This document shows positions 17,228-25,953 of a stretch of 64,000 nt of DNA, in pieces. Position numbers and translations under genes: made by a program. The DNA lies in assembly GCF_007859765.1 (NCBI RefSeq), contig NZ_SIHJ01000003.1, positions 412,072 through 476,071 on the forward strand. Direction: 5' to 3'. The stretch's first letter is position 1, and each line of letters opens with the position of its first letter. The DNA is from Posidoniimonas corsicana (GTDB lineage Bacteria; Planctomycetota; Planctomycetia; Pirellulales; Lacipirellulaceae). A model generated the notes under the pieces. It did not search any database, was not told the DNA's origin, and was given only the letters and a program-made list of their open reading frames with translations.

Positions 17228-17575
17228 TCAGTCTTCAGGCGGGCCAAACTCAACGGCCTCGAACGCGCCGTTATGTTGATTCCTCTCGTACGCAGAGCCG
17301 ACCGGCGCGCCCAAGAATGGGATAATGTCCTGATCGTAATTGGCGATTGTATTGACGTCGTAGATGCCGTGATTAGTTGGCTCGTTCATGTACTCGTCGG
17401 ACTCAAAGCCCGACATGAACCTCCAGCCGCTGTCATGTTCGCGGTCCGTCGCTTCCCGGTACATGAAGTTGACTCGCTTGCCATCCACCGTGATCAAGTC
17501 GGTAGCGATACATCCGCCGAATCCCTCTGCTAGCGGTGCAATCTGTTTGGCAGTGAGTTTGTAGTGCTTGGCCAC
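17228..17575 (-). CDS. DUF2185 (immunity-type) protein
   Basis: A 115-residue protein starting at GTG 17573-17575. It matches the DUF2185 pattern: GGCIATDLITVDGKRV, then FMYREATDREHDSGWRFMSG, and IYDVNTIANYDQDIIPFLG. Proteins of this group are found among putative immunity proteins of contact-dependent toxin systems. No toxin is visible beside it, so it would be an orphan. The codon and base composition are less GC-rich than the flanking genes, consistent with acquisition by transfer. I see no signal peptide, so it is probably cytoplasmic. Confidence 0.8.
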   Translation of the reverse strand: MAKHYKLTAKQIAPLAEGFGGCIATDLITVDGKRVNFMYREATDREHDSGWRFMSGFESDEYMNEPTNHGIYDVNTIANYDQDIIPFLGAPVGSAYERNQHNGAFEAVEFGPPED

Positions 17576-17617
17576 GGGTGTGGGGGCTTAGTTAGTAGGT
17601 GGCTTGCGCTGACTACT

Positions 17618-18367
17618 CTACAGCAAGCTATCCAGCAGCAACCGGATCTTCCGCATCTCGCCCTCGTGGTCGACGTCCGCCATCGGGGTCATGTTGACCG
17701 ACAGGGCGCGGTTGTAGCGGGCGGCGTTCAGCTGGCTGACCAACTTGCCGTAGTCGATCTCGCCCTGGCCGACGCGGACCTGCAGCTCGTTCTTGCTGGT
17801 GTCTCGCAGGTGCACGTGCTGCACGTGCTCGATCAGCTTGTCGTAGCCGCGGTTCTGGTTGGGGCCGAAGATCATGCAGCTCGGGTCGAGCGTCAGCTTC
17901 AGGCCCGGCACGTTGTTGCAGAACATCTGCGCGGTGTCGACGTCCTGGCTCATGCGGTCGACCTGGGTCTTGAGCGCGGCCACGGCGCCCTCCAGCGAGG
18001 CGATGGCCGACAGCTTGCGGAGCCGCTCCACCTCCTCGTTGAACGGGGCGCCCAGCTCGGCCGACGGCACCACCATGGTCACCACCTTGATCGCCTTGGC
18101 CAGCTTGCAGCACGCCGCAAACTGCTCGTAGTACGCGTCGCCCTCGGCCTCGATGTTGATGGACAGCGCGGCCACCGACATGCGGTGCGTCTCGCGGCAC
18201 AGGTTTACCGCCCGCTCCAGGTCTGCTAGCACCTCCGATGGCTTGAGCCAGCCGTCGGTCTCGTGGATCGCCAGCTCGACAACTGTGTACTCCAGGTCGA
18301 CGAGGCGCGCGAGCGTCTCTTTGGGGCTGAGTTCCGGGAAACACTCCGTCGAGGCACAAACAAACAC
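17618..18367 (-). CDS. Sugar phosphate isomerase/epimerase-like TIM barrel
   Basis: A 249-residue protein in the xylose-isomerase-like TIM-barrel superfamily (AP endonuclease 2 type). The family pattern is clear: a first strand VFVCASTECFPELSP, an ELAIHE strand, Glu in SINIEAEGD, the LTLDPSCM strand with metal-binding Asp, HVQHVHLRDT near the C-terminus, and a terminal GEIDYGKL. Metal ligands Glu, Asp, His and Glu appear present. Such enzymes interconvert sugars or inositols; the exact substrate cannot be assigned. GTG 18367 is preceded by AAGGAG seven bases upstream. Confidence 0.85.
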   Translation of the reverse strand: MFVCASTECFPELSPKETLARLVDLEYTVVELAIHETDGWLKPSEVLADLERAVNLCRETHRMSVAALSINIEAEGDAYYEQFAACCKLAKAIKVVTMVVPSAELGAPFNEEVERLRKLSAIASLEGAVAALKTQVDRMSQDVDTAQMFCNNVPGLKLTLDPSCMIFGPNQNRGYDKLIEHVQHVHLRDTSKNELQVRVGQGEIDYGKLVSQLNAARYNRALSVNMTPMADVDHEGEMRKIRLLLDSLL

Positions 18368-18464
18368 GAAAGGCTCCTTCCAAGGCTGGCGCCAACCGGC
18401 GCGTTACAACCCGCCTACTTTAGCGACCTTACGCGAAAGCCTGCAATGGCGATAGCAGCACTCT

Positions 18465-18564
18465 CTAGCCGGCGAGCTACGCCTCGCCGGATGCCCCGGA
18501 GCCGATGCTCCTGACGAGCAAGCTCCACACCGGGTTCCCCGCCGAGGCGTAGCTCATCGGCTAG
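18465..18564. repeat. 100-bp inverted-repeat element (MITE/REP-like)
   Basis: A 26-base left end (18465-18490) and right end (18539-18564) pair as reverse complements at 23 of 26 positions. Each contains the core GAGCTACGCCTCG. The interior is about 48 bases with no gene. Such short inverted units are typical of non-autonomous dispersed elements. It sits in the divergent region between the isomerase-like gene and mutY. Confidence 0.65.
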
Positions 18565-18609
18565 GGACTGTCGCCGACCAGCGGCTTCCATCGGGCGCCC
18601 CGCTCTGGC

Positions 18610-19755
<1,146 letters not shown>

Positions 19756-19792
19756 CCTCGGACAGCCTCGCGGCCGTCACAGGAATCCGCGG

Positions 19793-20347
19793 ATGAACGT
19801 CGAGCTCAAGCTGACCGACCGGCAGGACGCCTACGTGGTCCAGAACCTGTGGCCCCTCTACCGGCACGATGTCTCTGAGTTCGACGCGAGCTTCGTGGCC
19901 AACCGCCATGGCCTGTTCGACTGCGGCGACCGCCTGCCGACGCTCGCCGAACACACCCAGCACGAGACCGCCCGCTGGTGGACCGACCCGGCGGCGCTGT
20001 TCCCCTACCTGATACTGGTTGACGGTCGCCCGGCCGGGTTCAACCTGGTCGCGGCGCGGTCGAGCCTGCCGGCCGGCATCGACGCCGATTTTGTTGTGCA
20101 CGAGTTCTTCGTGCTGCACGCGCACCGCGGGCGGAAAGTCGCCGAGAGGGCCGCCGTGCTAGGGTTCGATGCGCACCCGGGCAGTTGGGAAGTGGTGACC
20201 TGGCCTACGCACACACGGGCAATCCACTTCTGGCGGCGGACGGTCAGCGGCTACGCCGCCGGAGAGTACCGCGAGGACGAGGTCGATCACCCGTGGGGCA
20301 GGCGGGTTGCCTTCCGGTTTGAAAGCCGCGGCGGGCAGGATGCCTAG
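19793..20347 (+). CDS. GNAT-family acetyltransferase
   Basis: A 184-residue protein. I chose ATG 19793 because AGGA lies eight bases upstream; the frame is open further 5'. It has the GNAT plan: an N-terminal helix and strand, a LFPYLILVDGRPAGF strand, then VVHEFFVLHAHRGRKVA, where the R/H-R-G-x-G/K loop normally binds acetyl-CoA. The VAERAAV helix and WEVVTWPTHTRAIHFWRRT follow, in line with the family's final strands. The acceptor is unknown. It follows mutY closely and may be co-transcribed. A repeat unit begins 36 bases beyond its stop. Confidence 0.8.
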   Translation: MNVELKLTDRQDAYVVQNLWPLYRHDVSEFDASFVANRHGLFDCGDRLPTLAEHTQHETARWWTDPAALFPYLILVDGRPAGFNLVAARSSLPAGIDADFVVHEFFVLHAHRGRKVAERAAVLGFDAHPGSWEVVTWPTHTRAIHFWRRTVSGYAAGEYREDEVDHPWGRRVAFRFESRGGQDA

Positions 20348-20382
20348 GCGTGGCGCGGCGGCGCCCTTGCGAGCGTAGTCAT

Positions 20383-20467
20383 GCAGGGTGGGCGGCAGCG
20401 AAGCGGATGCCCATCGTTGGCGAATTCACGGCCTTAAGCGGCGGTGGGCTGTTAACCCATCCAACAC
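20383..20467. repeat. Copy A of the 85-bp inverted-repeat element
   Basis: Shares with copies B-D the sequence GGTGGGCGGCAGCGAAGCG, the ACGCCCACCATTGGCGA core (degenerate here) and a GGCGGTGGGC tail. The outer ends are partly complementary, so the unit can fold back. It ends three bases before the stop codon of the SMI1-type gene. Confidence 0.7.
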
Positions 20468-20469
20468 AT

Positions 20470-20871
20470 CTAGGCATCAGGAAGGTCGCCAAGATCATCC
20501 GCCACCTTTTCGACTGCCCCTGTCTCGTGGTCCCACCAGTAGACTTCGTGTGTTAGTAGGGACGGATCACTCGACTGCCGCAGAAAGATAAGCTGGTCAC
20601 CAGTGCCGTTACCACCGATTGCAACGGCGCTGGGAGGGAAATCGGGCCACTCGTTTGCCGACTCTGTTTCCCGTACGACGTCGTTACATGTGCGTTTGAG
20701 GCGTTTTTTGTCGCTGGTATCAAGTATTGGGTACAGCAGCCATACATCTGGCGGAGCCTCAACTCCCCCGCCATTGGCTTTCACGATTCGAACTACGTAC
20801 GACGGCGGGAACATAACGCCTAGCTTGCGTTCTGTTTCTTTCAAGAACCGGATGTCGACTCGAAACGGCAT
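20470..20871 (-). CDS. SMI1/KNR4-type (immunity) protein
   Basis: A 133-residue protein if started at ATG 20871, which has AGGGAAC upstream. The pattern fits the SMI1/KNR4 superfamily: IRFLKETERKLGVMFPPSYV, then NGGGV, a PILDTSD loop, and PDFPPSAVAIGGNGTGDQL, followed by VYWWDHETG. Bacterial members often serve as immunity proteins for toxin systems or as scaffold domains. It is bracketed by repeat copies A and B. Its base composition is less GC-rich than the genes around it. No toxin gene is adjacent. Confidence 0.8.
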   Translation of the reverse strand: MPFRVDIRFLKETERKLGVMFPPSYVVRIVKANGGGVEAPPDVWLLYPILDTSDKKRLKRTCNDVVRETESANEWPDFPPSAVAIGGNGTGDQLIFLRQSSDPSLLTHEVYWWDHETGAVEKVADDLGDLPDA

Positions 20872-20897
20872 CGAGGATCGTTCCCTCTCGAAAGTCG

Positions 20898-20978
20898 TAG
20901 AGTGAGCGGCAGCGCAGGTACGCCCACCATTTGCAAGTTCGCCAACGCATTCGTCGGAGGGGTGCACTCCAACAGCCA
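20898..20978. repeat. Copy B of the 85-bp element (degenerate)
   Basis: Keeps GCGGCAGCGCAGGTACGCCC, ACCATTTGCAAG and the GGAGGGGTGCACTCC end, but has diverged most from the other copies. It directly abuts copy C. It lies upstream of the SMI1-type gene's start. Confidence 0.55.
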
Positions 20979-20979
20979 A

Positions 20980-21063
20980 GTAGGGTGGGCGGCAGCGAAG
21001 CGTACGCCCACCATTGGCGAGCTGGCCAGGTTATTCGGCGGTGGGCCTATCGGTCCACCCTAC
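20980..21063. repeat. Copy C of the 85-bp element
   Basis: The clearest copy. The termini GTAGGGTGGGC and the right end ...CCACCCTAC are mutually complementary. The interior CGTACGCCCACCATTGGCGA and GAGCTGGCCAGG are shared with copy D. It ends 12 bases before the SD (GGAGG) of the next gene. Confidence 0.75.
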
Positions 21064-21086
21064 ATCCAATAAATGGAGGACTTGCG

Positions 21087-21509
21087 ATGAATCCACCTGC
21101 CGTACTAGACCCGGACGCCGTCGGCACGTATCCCGCATTGGCCAAGGCTGGCGGCGGGTACGTGTGGGACGAAGTGCTAGAGTACCGGGTGTGGTGCTAC
21201 CCGGCGAAGGGCGCCGCGGATGAATGTAATGGCTCGGACTACTACTACTCGTTTGGAAGCTATGATGAAGCGCACCGGTTTTGTCAGCAAACCGCCGGAG
21301 CCGAAGAGGTGCTGGCGCTGGTGCTGCAGCGTGAGTACCTCGATGAACCAGCTCCCGGGGAGTTCATTCACGTCGCACAGGAGCGAGTGACAGAATGGCC
21401 GGTGGAATTCCTCTCTCGGCCGAGAAGGACCGCCCAAACTATCCCTGATTTCCTATCGCCGTCTGCTCCGCCGAACCGGTTGGACATACTGCGCGGACTG
21501 GTGGAGTGA
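21087..21509 (+). CDS. Small conserved-type hypothetical protein
   Basis: A 140-residue protein with ATG 21087 preceded by GGAGG at seven bases, a strong start. The sequence holds YVWDEVLEYRVWCYP, a YYYSFGSYDEAHRF helix, VLQREYLDEPAPGEF and TEWPVEFLSRPRRT. I recognise this WDEVLEYRVW-type family as recurring in Planctomycetes but not a function. It lies between repeat copies C and D, like a cassette. A non-membrane, possibly stress- or immunity-related role is only a guess. Confidence 0.65.
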   Translation: MNPPAVLDPDAVGTYPALAKAGGGYVWDEVLEYRVWCYPAKGAADECNGSDYYYSFGSYDEAHRFCQQTAGAEEVLALVLQREYLDEPAPGEFIHVAQERVTEWPVEFLSRPRRTAQTIPDFLSPSAPPNRLDILRGLVE

Positions 21510-21516
21510 TAACTCG

Positions 21517-21595
21517 TGGTGGCCGGCAGCGCAGCGTACGTCCACCATTGGCGAGCTGGCCAGCTCATTCGGCGGTGGCCTATCGGCCCACCCTA
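21517..21595. repeat. Copy D of the 85-bp element
   Basis: Shares GGCCGGCAGCGCAGCGTACG, TCCACCATTGGCGAGCTGGC and TTCGGCGGTGGCCTATCGGC with copy C. The ends again can pair. It follows the stop codon of the small gene by seven bases. Confidence 0.7.
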
Positions 21596-21624
21596 AAGCC
21601 TGAAGGCTGGACCTCAACAGCCGG

Positions 21625-22668
21625 CTACGCCGCGTTCGGCTGATCGATGTGCACATCCATCTGCGGGAACGGGATCTCGATCCCCTCGCCGTCGAGCCGG
21701 ACCTTGATCTCGCGCAGCAGCCGCTGCTTGATGGTCAGGAAGTCGGCCGTGGGCGCCCACACGCGGACCGACCAGTCGACGCTCGAAGCGCCCAGGCCCA
21801 TCAGCACGACCGCCGGGTCCTTGCCCGGGTACACGCCCTCGATGCTGGCGGCCACCTGCTCCAGCACGGCCCGGGTCTGGTCGATGTCGGCCGAGTAGCT
21901 GACGCCGACGTCGCCGTCGCAGCGGCGGTAGGAGTGGTAGGTGATGTTCTCGATCACCGCGCCGAAGATCTCGCCGTTGGGGATGATGATCCGCTTGTGG
22001 TCGAACGTGTCCATCGCGGTGGTGAAGATCGAGATCTCGTCGATCACGCCGGTCTGCCCGGCCACGTTCACCGCGTCGCCCACCTTGAAGGGGCGGAACA
22101 GGAGCAGCATCGCGCCCGCCGCGAAGTTGGACAACGTGCCCTGGAACGCCAGGCCGACCGCCAGGCCCGCGGCGCCGATCAGCGCGGCGAAGCTGGTGGT
22201 CTGCACGCCGAAGTAGCTCAGGCACATAAGGCCGGCCAAGAGCAGCACCAGCCAGCGGACCAGCCGCGAGAGGAACTTGGTGAGCGTGGCGTCGAACTTC
22301 AGCCGGCCGAGGGTGCGGTCCACGGCCATCGAAGCCCAGCCCGCCAGCGTCCACGCGATGTAGAAGACGATCAGCGCCAGGCCGATGCGCGCGCCCCACT
22401 GCACCGCGTAGTACGTGACGATCTCGGTCCACTCGCCCGCGTCGAGCCGGGTCCACTTGAGGGTCATGAACTCGTTGTACGCCTCCTTCGACACGCCGGG
22501 CGGCGGCGCCAGCAGGTTCTCCTTCACCGCGTCGACGGCGGCCTCCTCGGCGGAGACCGGCGGCCTGTTCGCCGCGGCCTGGGCCGGGGCGGCGGGCGGC
22601 TGGGGGGCGGCCGGTTGCGTGGTGGGGGGCTGAGCGGCGGGCGCTTGGGCAAGCAGCAAAGACAGCAT
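21625..22668 (-). CDS. mscS: MscS-type mechanosensitive ion channel
   Basis: A 347-residue protein started at ATG 22668, where GGAG lies six bases upstream. A Pro/Ala/Gln-rich exported N-terminus precedes three membrane helices. The pore-lining third helix contains GAAGLAVGLAFQGTLSNFAAG (residues about 170-190), the classic Gly/Ala-packed MscS motif. The beta domain follows with FRPFKVGDAV and VIDEISIFTTAMDTFDHKRIIIPNG split over strands. It releases solutes on hypo-osmotic shock. The 347-residue length fits small MscS members with an N-terminal extension. The family assignment is secure. Confidence 0.93.
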   Translation of the reverse strand: MLSLLLAQAPAAQPPTTQPAAPQPPAAPAQAAANRPPVSAEEAAVDAVKENLLAPPPGVSKEAYNEFMTLKWTRLDAGEWTEIVTYYAVQWGARIGLALIVFYIAWTLAGWASMAVDRTLGRLKFDATLTKFLSRLVRWLVLLLAGLMCLSYFGVQTTSFAALIGAAGLAVGLAFQGTLSNFAAGAMLLLFRPFKVGDAVNVAGQTGVIDEISIFTTAMDTFDHKRIIIPNGEIFGAVIENITYHSYRRCDGDVGVSYSADIDQTRAVLEQVAASIEGVYPGKDPAVVLMGLGASSVDWSVRVWAPTADFLTIKQRLLREIKVRLDGEGIEIPFPQMDVHIDQPNAA

Positions 22669-22832
22669 CCTCGGCTCCGTCCGGGCGGTGCTGGGGGAGG
22701 GGCACAAACGGCGCGACTTCTAGCAGACGCGCGGCGGGCCCGCAATGCGAACGCGGGCGGCTTGGCTGGCGGCCCCCAGGCGGCGGCGCAGCGGCCCGCT
22801 AGCAGGAGAACGGCGGCCGGGGCGGCCGGGGT

Positions 22833-24032
22833 TTACAGCGCGTGGCTGTCGATGGCGCCGCGGGCGGGCGTCGGGTTGCTGTCGAGGTCGGACGCGCCGA
22901 TCAACGCCGCCTGCACCGAGGCCAGCCGCTGGGCGGTGCTGACGTTGGCGGCCAGCGTCTGCGTCAGCAGCTGCTTGGCGCGGTCCGCCTGCCGCTGCAC
23001 CGCGGCCAGGTGGTCGGTGATGGTCTTGAGGTCGCGCTGCACGCCGGCCAGGTCGTGCTTGAGCTTGCGCTGCTCCTCGTTGCGGAACTCGCCGTGCTTC
23101 TTCGCGCCGTCCAGGGCCGCCTGCATCTGCTTCAGGTTCGACTGCATGGCCAGGCCCTCGCTCCGCAGCTCGCGCTGCCGCTTGGCCTGCTCCTGGAACT
23201 CGAACGCGTAGTCGCGCAGCTGGCGGAAGTAGATCTTCTGCTGGGCGGTGTCCATCGACTCGGGGCCGACCAGTTTGCCGTCGGCGTCGATGCCCATGAT
23301 GCGGCGGGGGTCGTCGTCCGGCTGGGTGGGGCCGCCGTGGCGGACGTACTCCTCGACGCTGCCCTCCGGCAGGATCGCCTGCAGCTGCTCGTCGGTCAGG
23401 TCGGCGAACATCTCGTAGTTGTCGACCGGCATGGTCTCGTGGAGGGTCCAGGGGCGGCCCTCCGCGGCGCTGTTGAAGTAGCGGTCGAGGTCGGCGTTGT
23501 GCATCTGCAGCACCGGTTCGAGCTGCAGCTGACGCGGGGCGGCCTGCACCACGCGGAACTCGCCGATGTAGCTGGCGCCCTGCGACGGGTCGCCCCGTTC
23601 GAACGCGTAGAGGATGGCGCCCTCGCTCACGTTCATCGGCGGCGCGTCCTCCGCCACGCCGACGGTGACCATCAGCGTGTCGTTGTTCGGGGCGCCCAGG
23701 GCGCGGACGTCTTCCCACAGGCGGCCGCGGACGCGGTTGACCATCCGCAGCTGGAACTCCAGGTCGCCCAGGCTGGGCGTCGAATCGGACCCGCGGTCGA
23801 TCGCCTCGATCTGGCGCTCGACGTTCTCCAGCTGCTTGAGGCTGTTGGCCTCGGCCCTTTGGTACTTGGCTTTGTTCTCGAGCACGCGGTAGCCGAGGTT
23901 CGAGTAGCCGACGGTCGCCAGCACCAGGCCCGCCACGACCAGCACGTGGGCCCAGTGCCACACCTTGCTGGCGAAGATCGCCAAGACGATGGTGGCTATC
24001 AGGACGACAACGACGACTATCAGGCCGATCAT
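22833..24032 (-). CDS. Membrane protein with long coiled coils, unknown function
   Basis: A 399-residue protein. Two closely spaced hydrophobic N-terminal helices (residues about 1-20 and 28-45) are followed by a coiled coil at about 52-80. A globular beta region (TLMVTVGVAED and ILYAFERGD, about 125-175) comes next. The second half has a long coiled coil at about 300-375 (QRELRSEGLAMQSNLKQMQ and QRDLKTITDHLAAVQRQ). I do not recognise a family. It is a plausible inner-membrane structural or scaffold protein. No neighbour on the same strand is close enough to indicate an operon. Confidence 0.65.
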   Translation of the reverse strand: MIGLIVVVVVLIATIVLAIFASKVWHWAHVLVVAGLVLATVGYSNLGYRVLENKAKYQRAEANSLKQLENVERQIEAIDRGSDSTPSLGDLEFQLRMVNRVRGRLWEDVRALGAPNNDTLMVTVGVAEDAPPMNVSEGAILYAFERGDPSQGASYIGEFRVVQAAPRQLQLEPVLQMHNADLDRYFNSAAEGRPWTLHETMPVDNYEMFADLTDEQLQAILPEGSVEEYVRHGGPTQPDDDPRRIMGIDADGKLVGPESMDTAQQKIYFRQLRDYAFEFQEQAKRQRELRSEGLAMQSNLKQMQAALDGAKKHGEFRNEEQRKLKHDLAGVQRDLKTITDHLAAVQRQADRAKQLLTQTLAANVSTAQRLASVQAALIGASDLDSNPTPARGAIDSHAL

Positions 24033-24226
24033 GCGCTCAACATCCGAGGCCGGCCCGCGCGGACGCGGGGGGCGCAGCTAGGGGGTTTGGGTAATCCGTG
24101 AACCTTGATCTTAAATGCCGGCGGGCCAAAGATCAACGAAACGGGCCGCCCAGCCGAGCCGCAAATCCTTGCGATTATGCCGGTTACACGCCCTGGCGGG
24201 ACTCCGTGCCCCTGCCGGAAGGGGGC

Positions 24227-25411
24227 TTACGAGCTCTCCCCCAACACGTCGATCAGCCGCTCCAGCTGCTGCTCGCGGTGGTCCGCCGACAGGCTGATCC
24301 GCAGCAGCGACTCGCCCGGCGGCACGGTGGGGGGCCGGATAGCGGGGACCAGCAGGCCGGCCTCCAGCAGCCGCGCGGCCGCCTGCATCGTGCGGTCGAC
24401 ATCCCCTAGCACCACCGGCACGATCTGGCTGACCGACGCGCCGCAGTCCCAGCCCCGCGCCCTCAGGCGGCCGCGGAGCGAGTCGGCCAGCGACCGCACC
24501 CGCCGCCGCCGGGCCGGCTCGTCCCGCACCAGGCCGAGCGCCGCCAGGGCCGCCGCGCAGTTGGCCGCCGGGTGCGCGGTCGAAAACACGTAGCTGCGGG
24601 CGCGGTTCGCCAGGTAGTCGATCAGCTGCTGCGACCCGGCGACAAACCCGCCCGCGCAGCCGAGCGCCTTGCTGAGCGTGCCGATCTTGACGATGGCCGC
24701 GTCGCGGATGCTGGGACGCTGGTCGGCGAAGTGCTCGACGCAGCCGCGGCCGGTCGCGCCCCACACGCCGGTGGCGTGGGCCTCGTCGACCAGCAGCACC
24801 GCGTCGTGCTCGACGGCCAGCTCCGCGATCCGCGCTAGCGGCGCAAAGTCCCCGTCCATGCTGAACAGCGTATCGGTCACAATCAGCCGCCGGCGGCGGT
24901 CGGAGGACTCGGCGAGCAGCCGCGCCAGCTCTTGAACATCGTTGTGGGGGTAGACCCGCGTGTCGGCCCGCGACAGCCGGCAGCCGTCGATCAGGCTGGC
25001 GTGGTTCTTGGCGTCGGAGAAGATGGCGTCGCCCGCGTCGGCCAGCGCCGGGATCACGCCCGCGTTCGCGGCGAAGCCGGACGGGAACAGCAGCGCGGCC
25101 TCCTCGCCCTCAAACTCGGCGAGCCGGCGTTCCAGCTCGGCGTGCAGCGAGCTGCGGCCGGTGACCAGCGGGCTCGCGCCGGCGCCCCAGCCGTGATGGG
25201 CGATCGCGTGGCGCGCCGCCTCGGCCAGCAGCGGGTGGTTGGCCAGGCCGAGGTAGTCGTTGGCGCTGAAGTTCACCAGCCGCCGGCCGTCGATCTCCAC
25301 TTCGCTGGTCTGCGGCAGGCCCCGCTCCCGCAGCGCGCGTCGCAACCCCCGGGCGTCGAGGTCGGCGAGCGCGTCGGCTAGCCAGGACAGGGGGGACGAA
25401 TCAGCGGGCAT
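24227..25411 (-). CDS. bioF: 8-amino-7-oxononanoate synthase
   Basis: A 394-residue PLP enzyme of the alpha-oxoamine synthase family that joins pimeloyl thioester and alanine in biotin synthesis. Key motifs are present: NFSANDYLGLANHP (residues 47-60), the Ser/His loop NHASLIDG (136-143), the cofactor Asp and His in DEAHATG (209-215), and Schiff-base Lys248 in TLSKALG. Other alpha-oxoamine synthases (for example glycine C-acetyltransferase) share these motifs. The overall pattern is closest to BioF, but no other bio gene is adjacent, so the substrate is moderately certain. Confidence 0.85.
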   Translation of the reverse strand: MPADSSPLSWLADALADLDARGLRRALRERGLPQTSEVEIDGRRLVNFSANDYLGLANHPLLAEAARHAIAHHGWGAGASPLVTGRSSLHAELERRLAEFEGEEAALLFPSGFAANAGVIPALADAGDAIFSDAKNHASLIDGCRLSRADTRVYPHNDVQELARLLAESSDRRRRLIVTDTLFSMDGDFAPLARIAELAVEHDAVLLVDEAHATGVWGATGRGCVEHFADQRPSIRDAAIVKIGTLSKALGCAGGFVAGSQQLIDYLANRARSYVFSTAHPAANCAAALAALGLVRDEPARRRRVRSLADSLRGRLRARGWDCGASVSQIVPVVLGDVDRTMQAAARLLEAGLLVPAIRPPTVPPGESLLRISLSADHREQQLERLIDVLGESS

Positions 25412-25440
25412 GCCGCCGATTATAACCGAGCGGAGTCCTT

Positions 25441-25543
25441 TCGGGTGGCGGGGGCGCTCCGCGACAGCGGAAGCCCCCGAGGAGCGCTTGCTCCGCCCAG
25501 TACATCGCGGGGGCTTCCCTTCGGGAGCGCCCCCGGCACCCGA
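25441..25543. repeat. 103-bp inverted-repeat element with central hairpin
   Basis: The outer 20 bases of each end pair at 19 of 20 positions (TCGGGTGGCGGGGGCGCTCC at 25441-25460 against the right end). A second inner pairing of GGAAGCCCCCG follows. The middle forms a small GGAGC-GCTT-GCTCC hairpin (25481-25494). The whole can fold into a branched structure, typical of a small dispersed non-autonomous element. It starts 29 bases upstream of the bioF start. Confidence 0.7.
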
Positions 25544-25581
25544 CGATGCGTAGCTGCCGCACGGCGCCCAGAGTTGCGTAG

Positions 25582-25779
25582 CTACCCCACCGCGTCGAGC
25601 TGCTGACCCTTGCCGGCCGCCTTGCCGAGCTGGCCCGCGGCTTCGATCAGCTGCACCGCGGCGTCCCCCGCGGCCTGCTGGGCGTCGAGCGACTTCCTCG
25701 CCACCGCGAAGGCGACGCGGCCGTAGCTCTCGGCCTGCTTGGCGGCCAGCACGCTATTGATGGCGGAGTCGGTGCTCAT
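25582..25779 (-). CDS. Small YjfB-like putative motility protein
   Basis: A 65-residue protein with an Ala/Gln-rich helical make-up: VLAAKQAESYGRVAFAVARK, then SLDAQQAAGDAAVQLIEAAG. This is similar in length and pattern to the YjfB-type 'putative motility protein' family. It stands alone between bioF and the M56 gene. The size and pattern are consistent with a real gene, but the family assignment is by appearance only. Confidence 0.5.
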   Translation of the reverse strand: MSTDSAINSVLAAKQAESYGRVAFAVARKSLDAQQAAGDAAVQLIEAAGQLGKAAGKGQQLDAVG

Positions 25780-25953
25780 AAGGGGGTTCTATCGGCCAGG
25801 GCGGTAGGCGAGCCCGAAACCGTAGCACGAAAAACGGCGGGCCGCGGCGTACCTAGCCGCCCGACCCGCCGCAATCGTTGTAACCCGTCGGGCCCCGTGG
25901 TGGCCCATTAGACTGTGGCGGCCCACTATCCGCGGGAGCTCAGTCGCTGGCGG

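Noticed and set aside
20383..21595. Reading the four repeats as integron attC sites
   Set aside because: The conserved 7-base core (RYYYAAC/GTTRRRY) is not consistently present at both ends, the two genes face opposite directions, and no integrase is seen.
22842..24101. 419-codon plus-strand frame over the coiled-coil membrane gene
   Set aside because: Shadow frame with Val/Gly/Arg-rich low-complexity translation.
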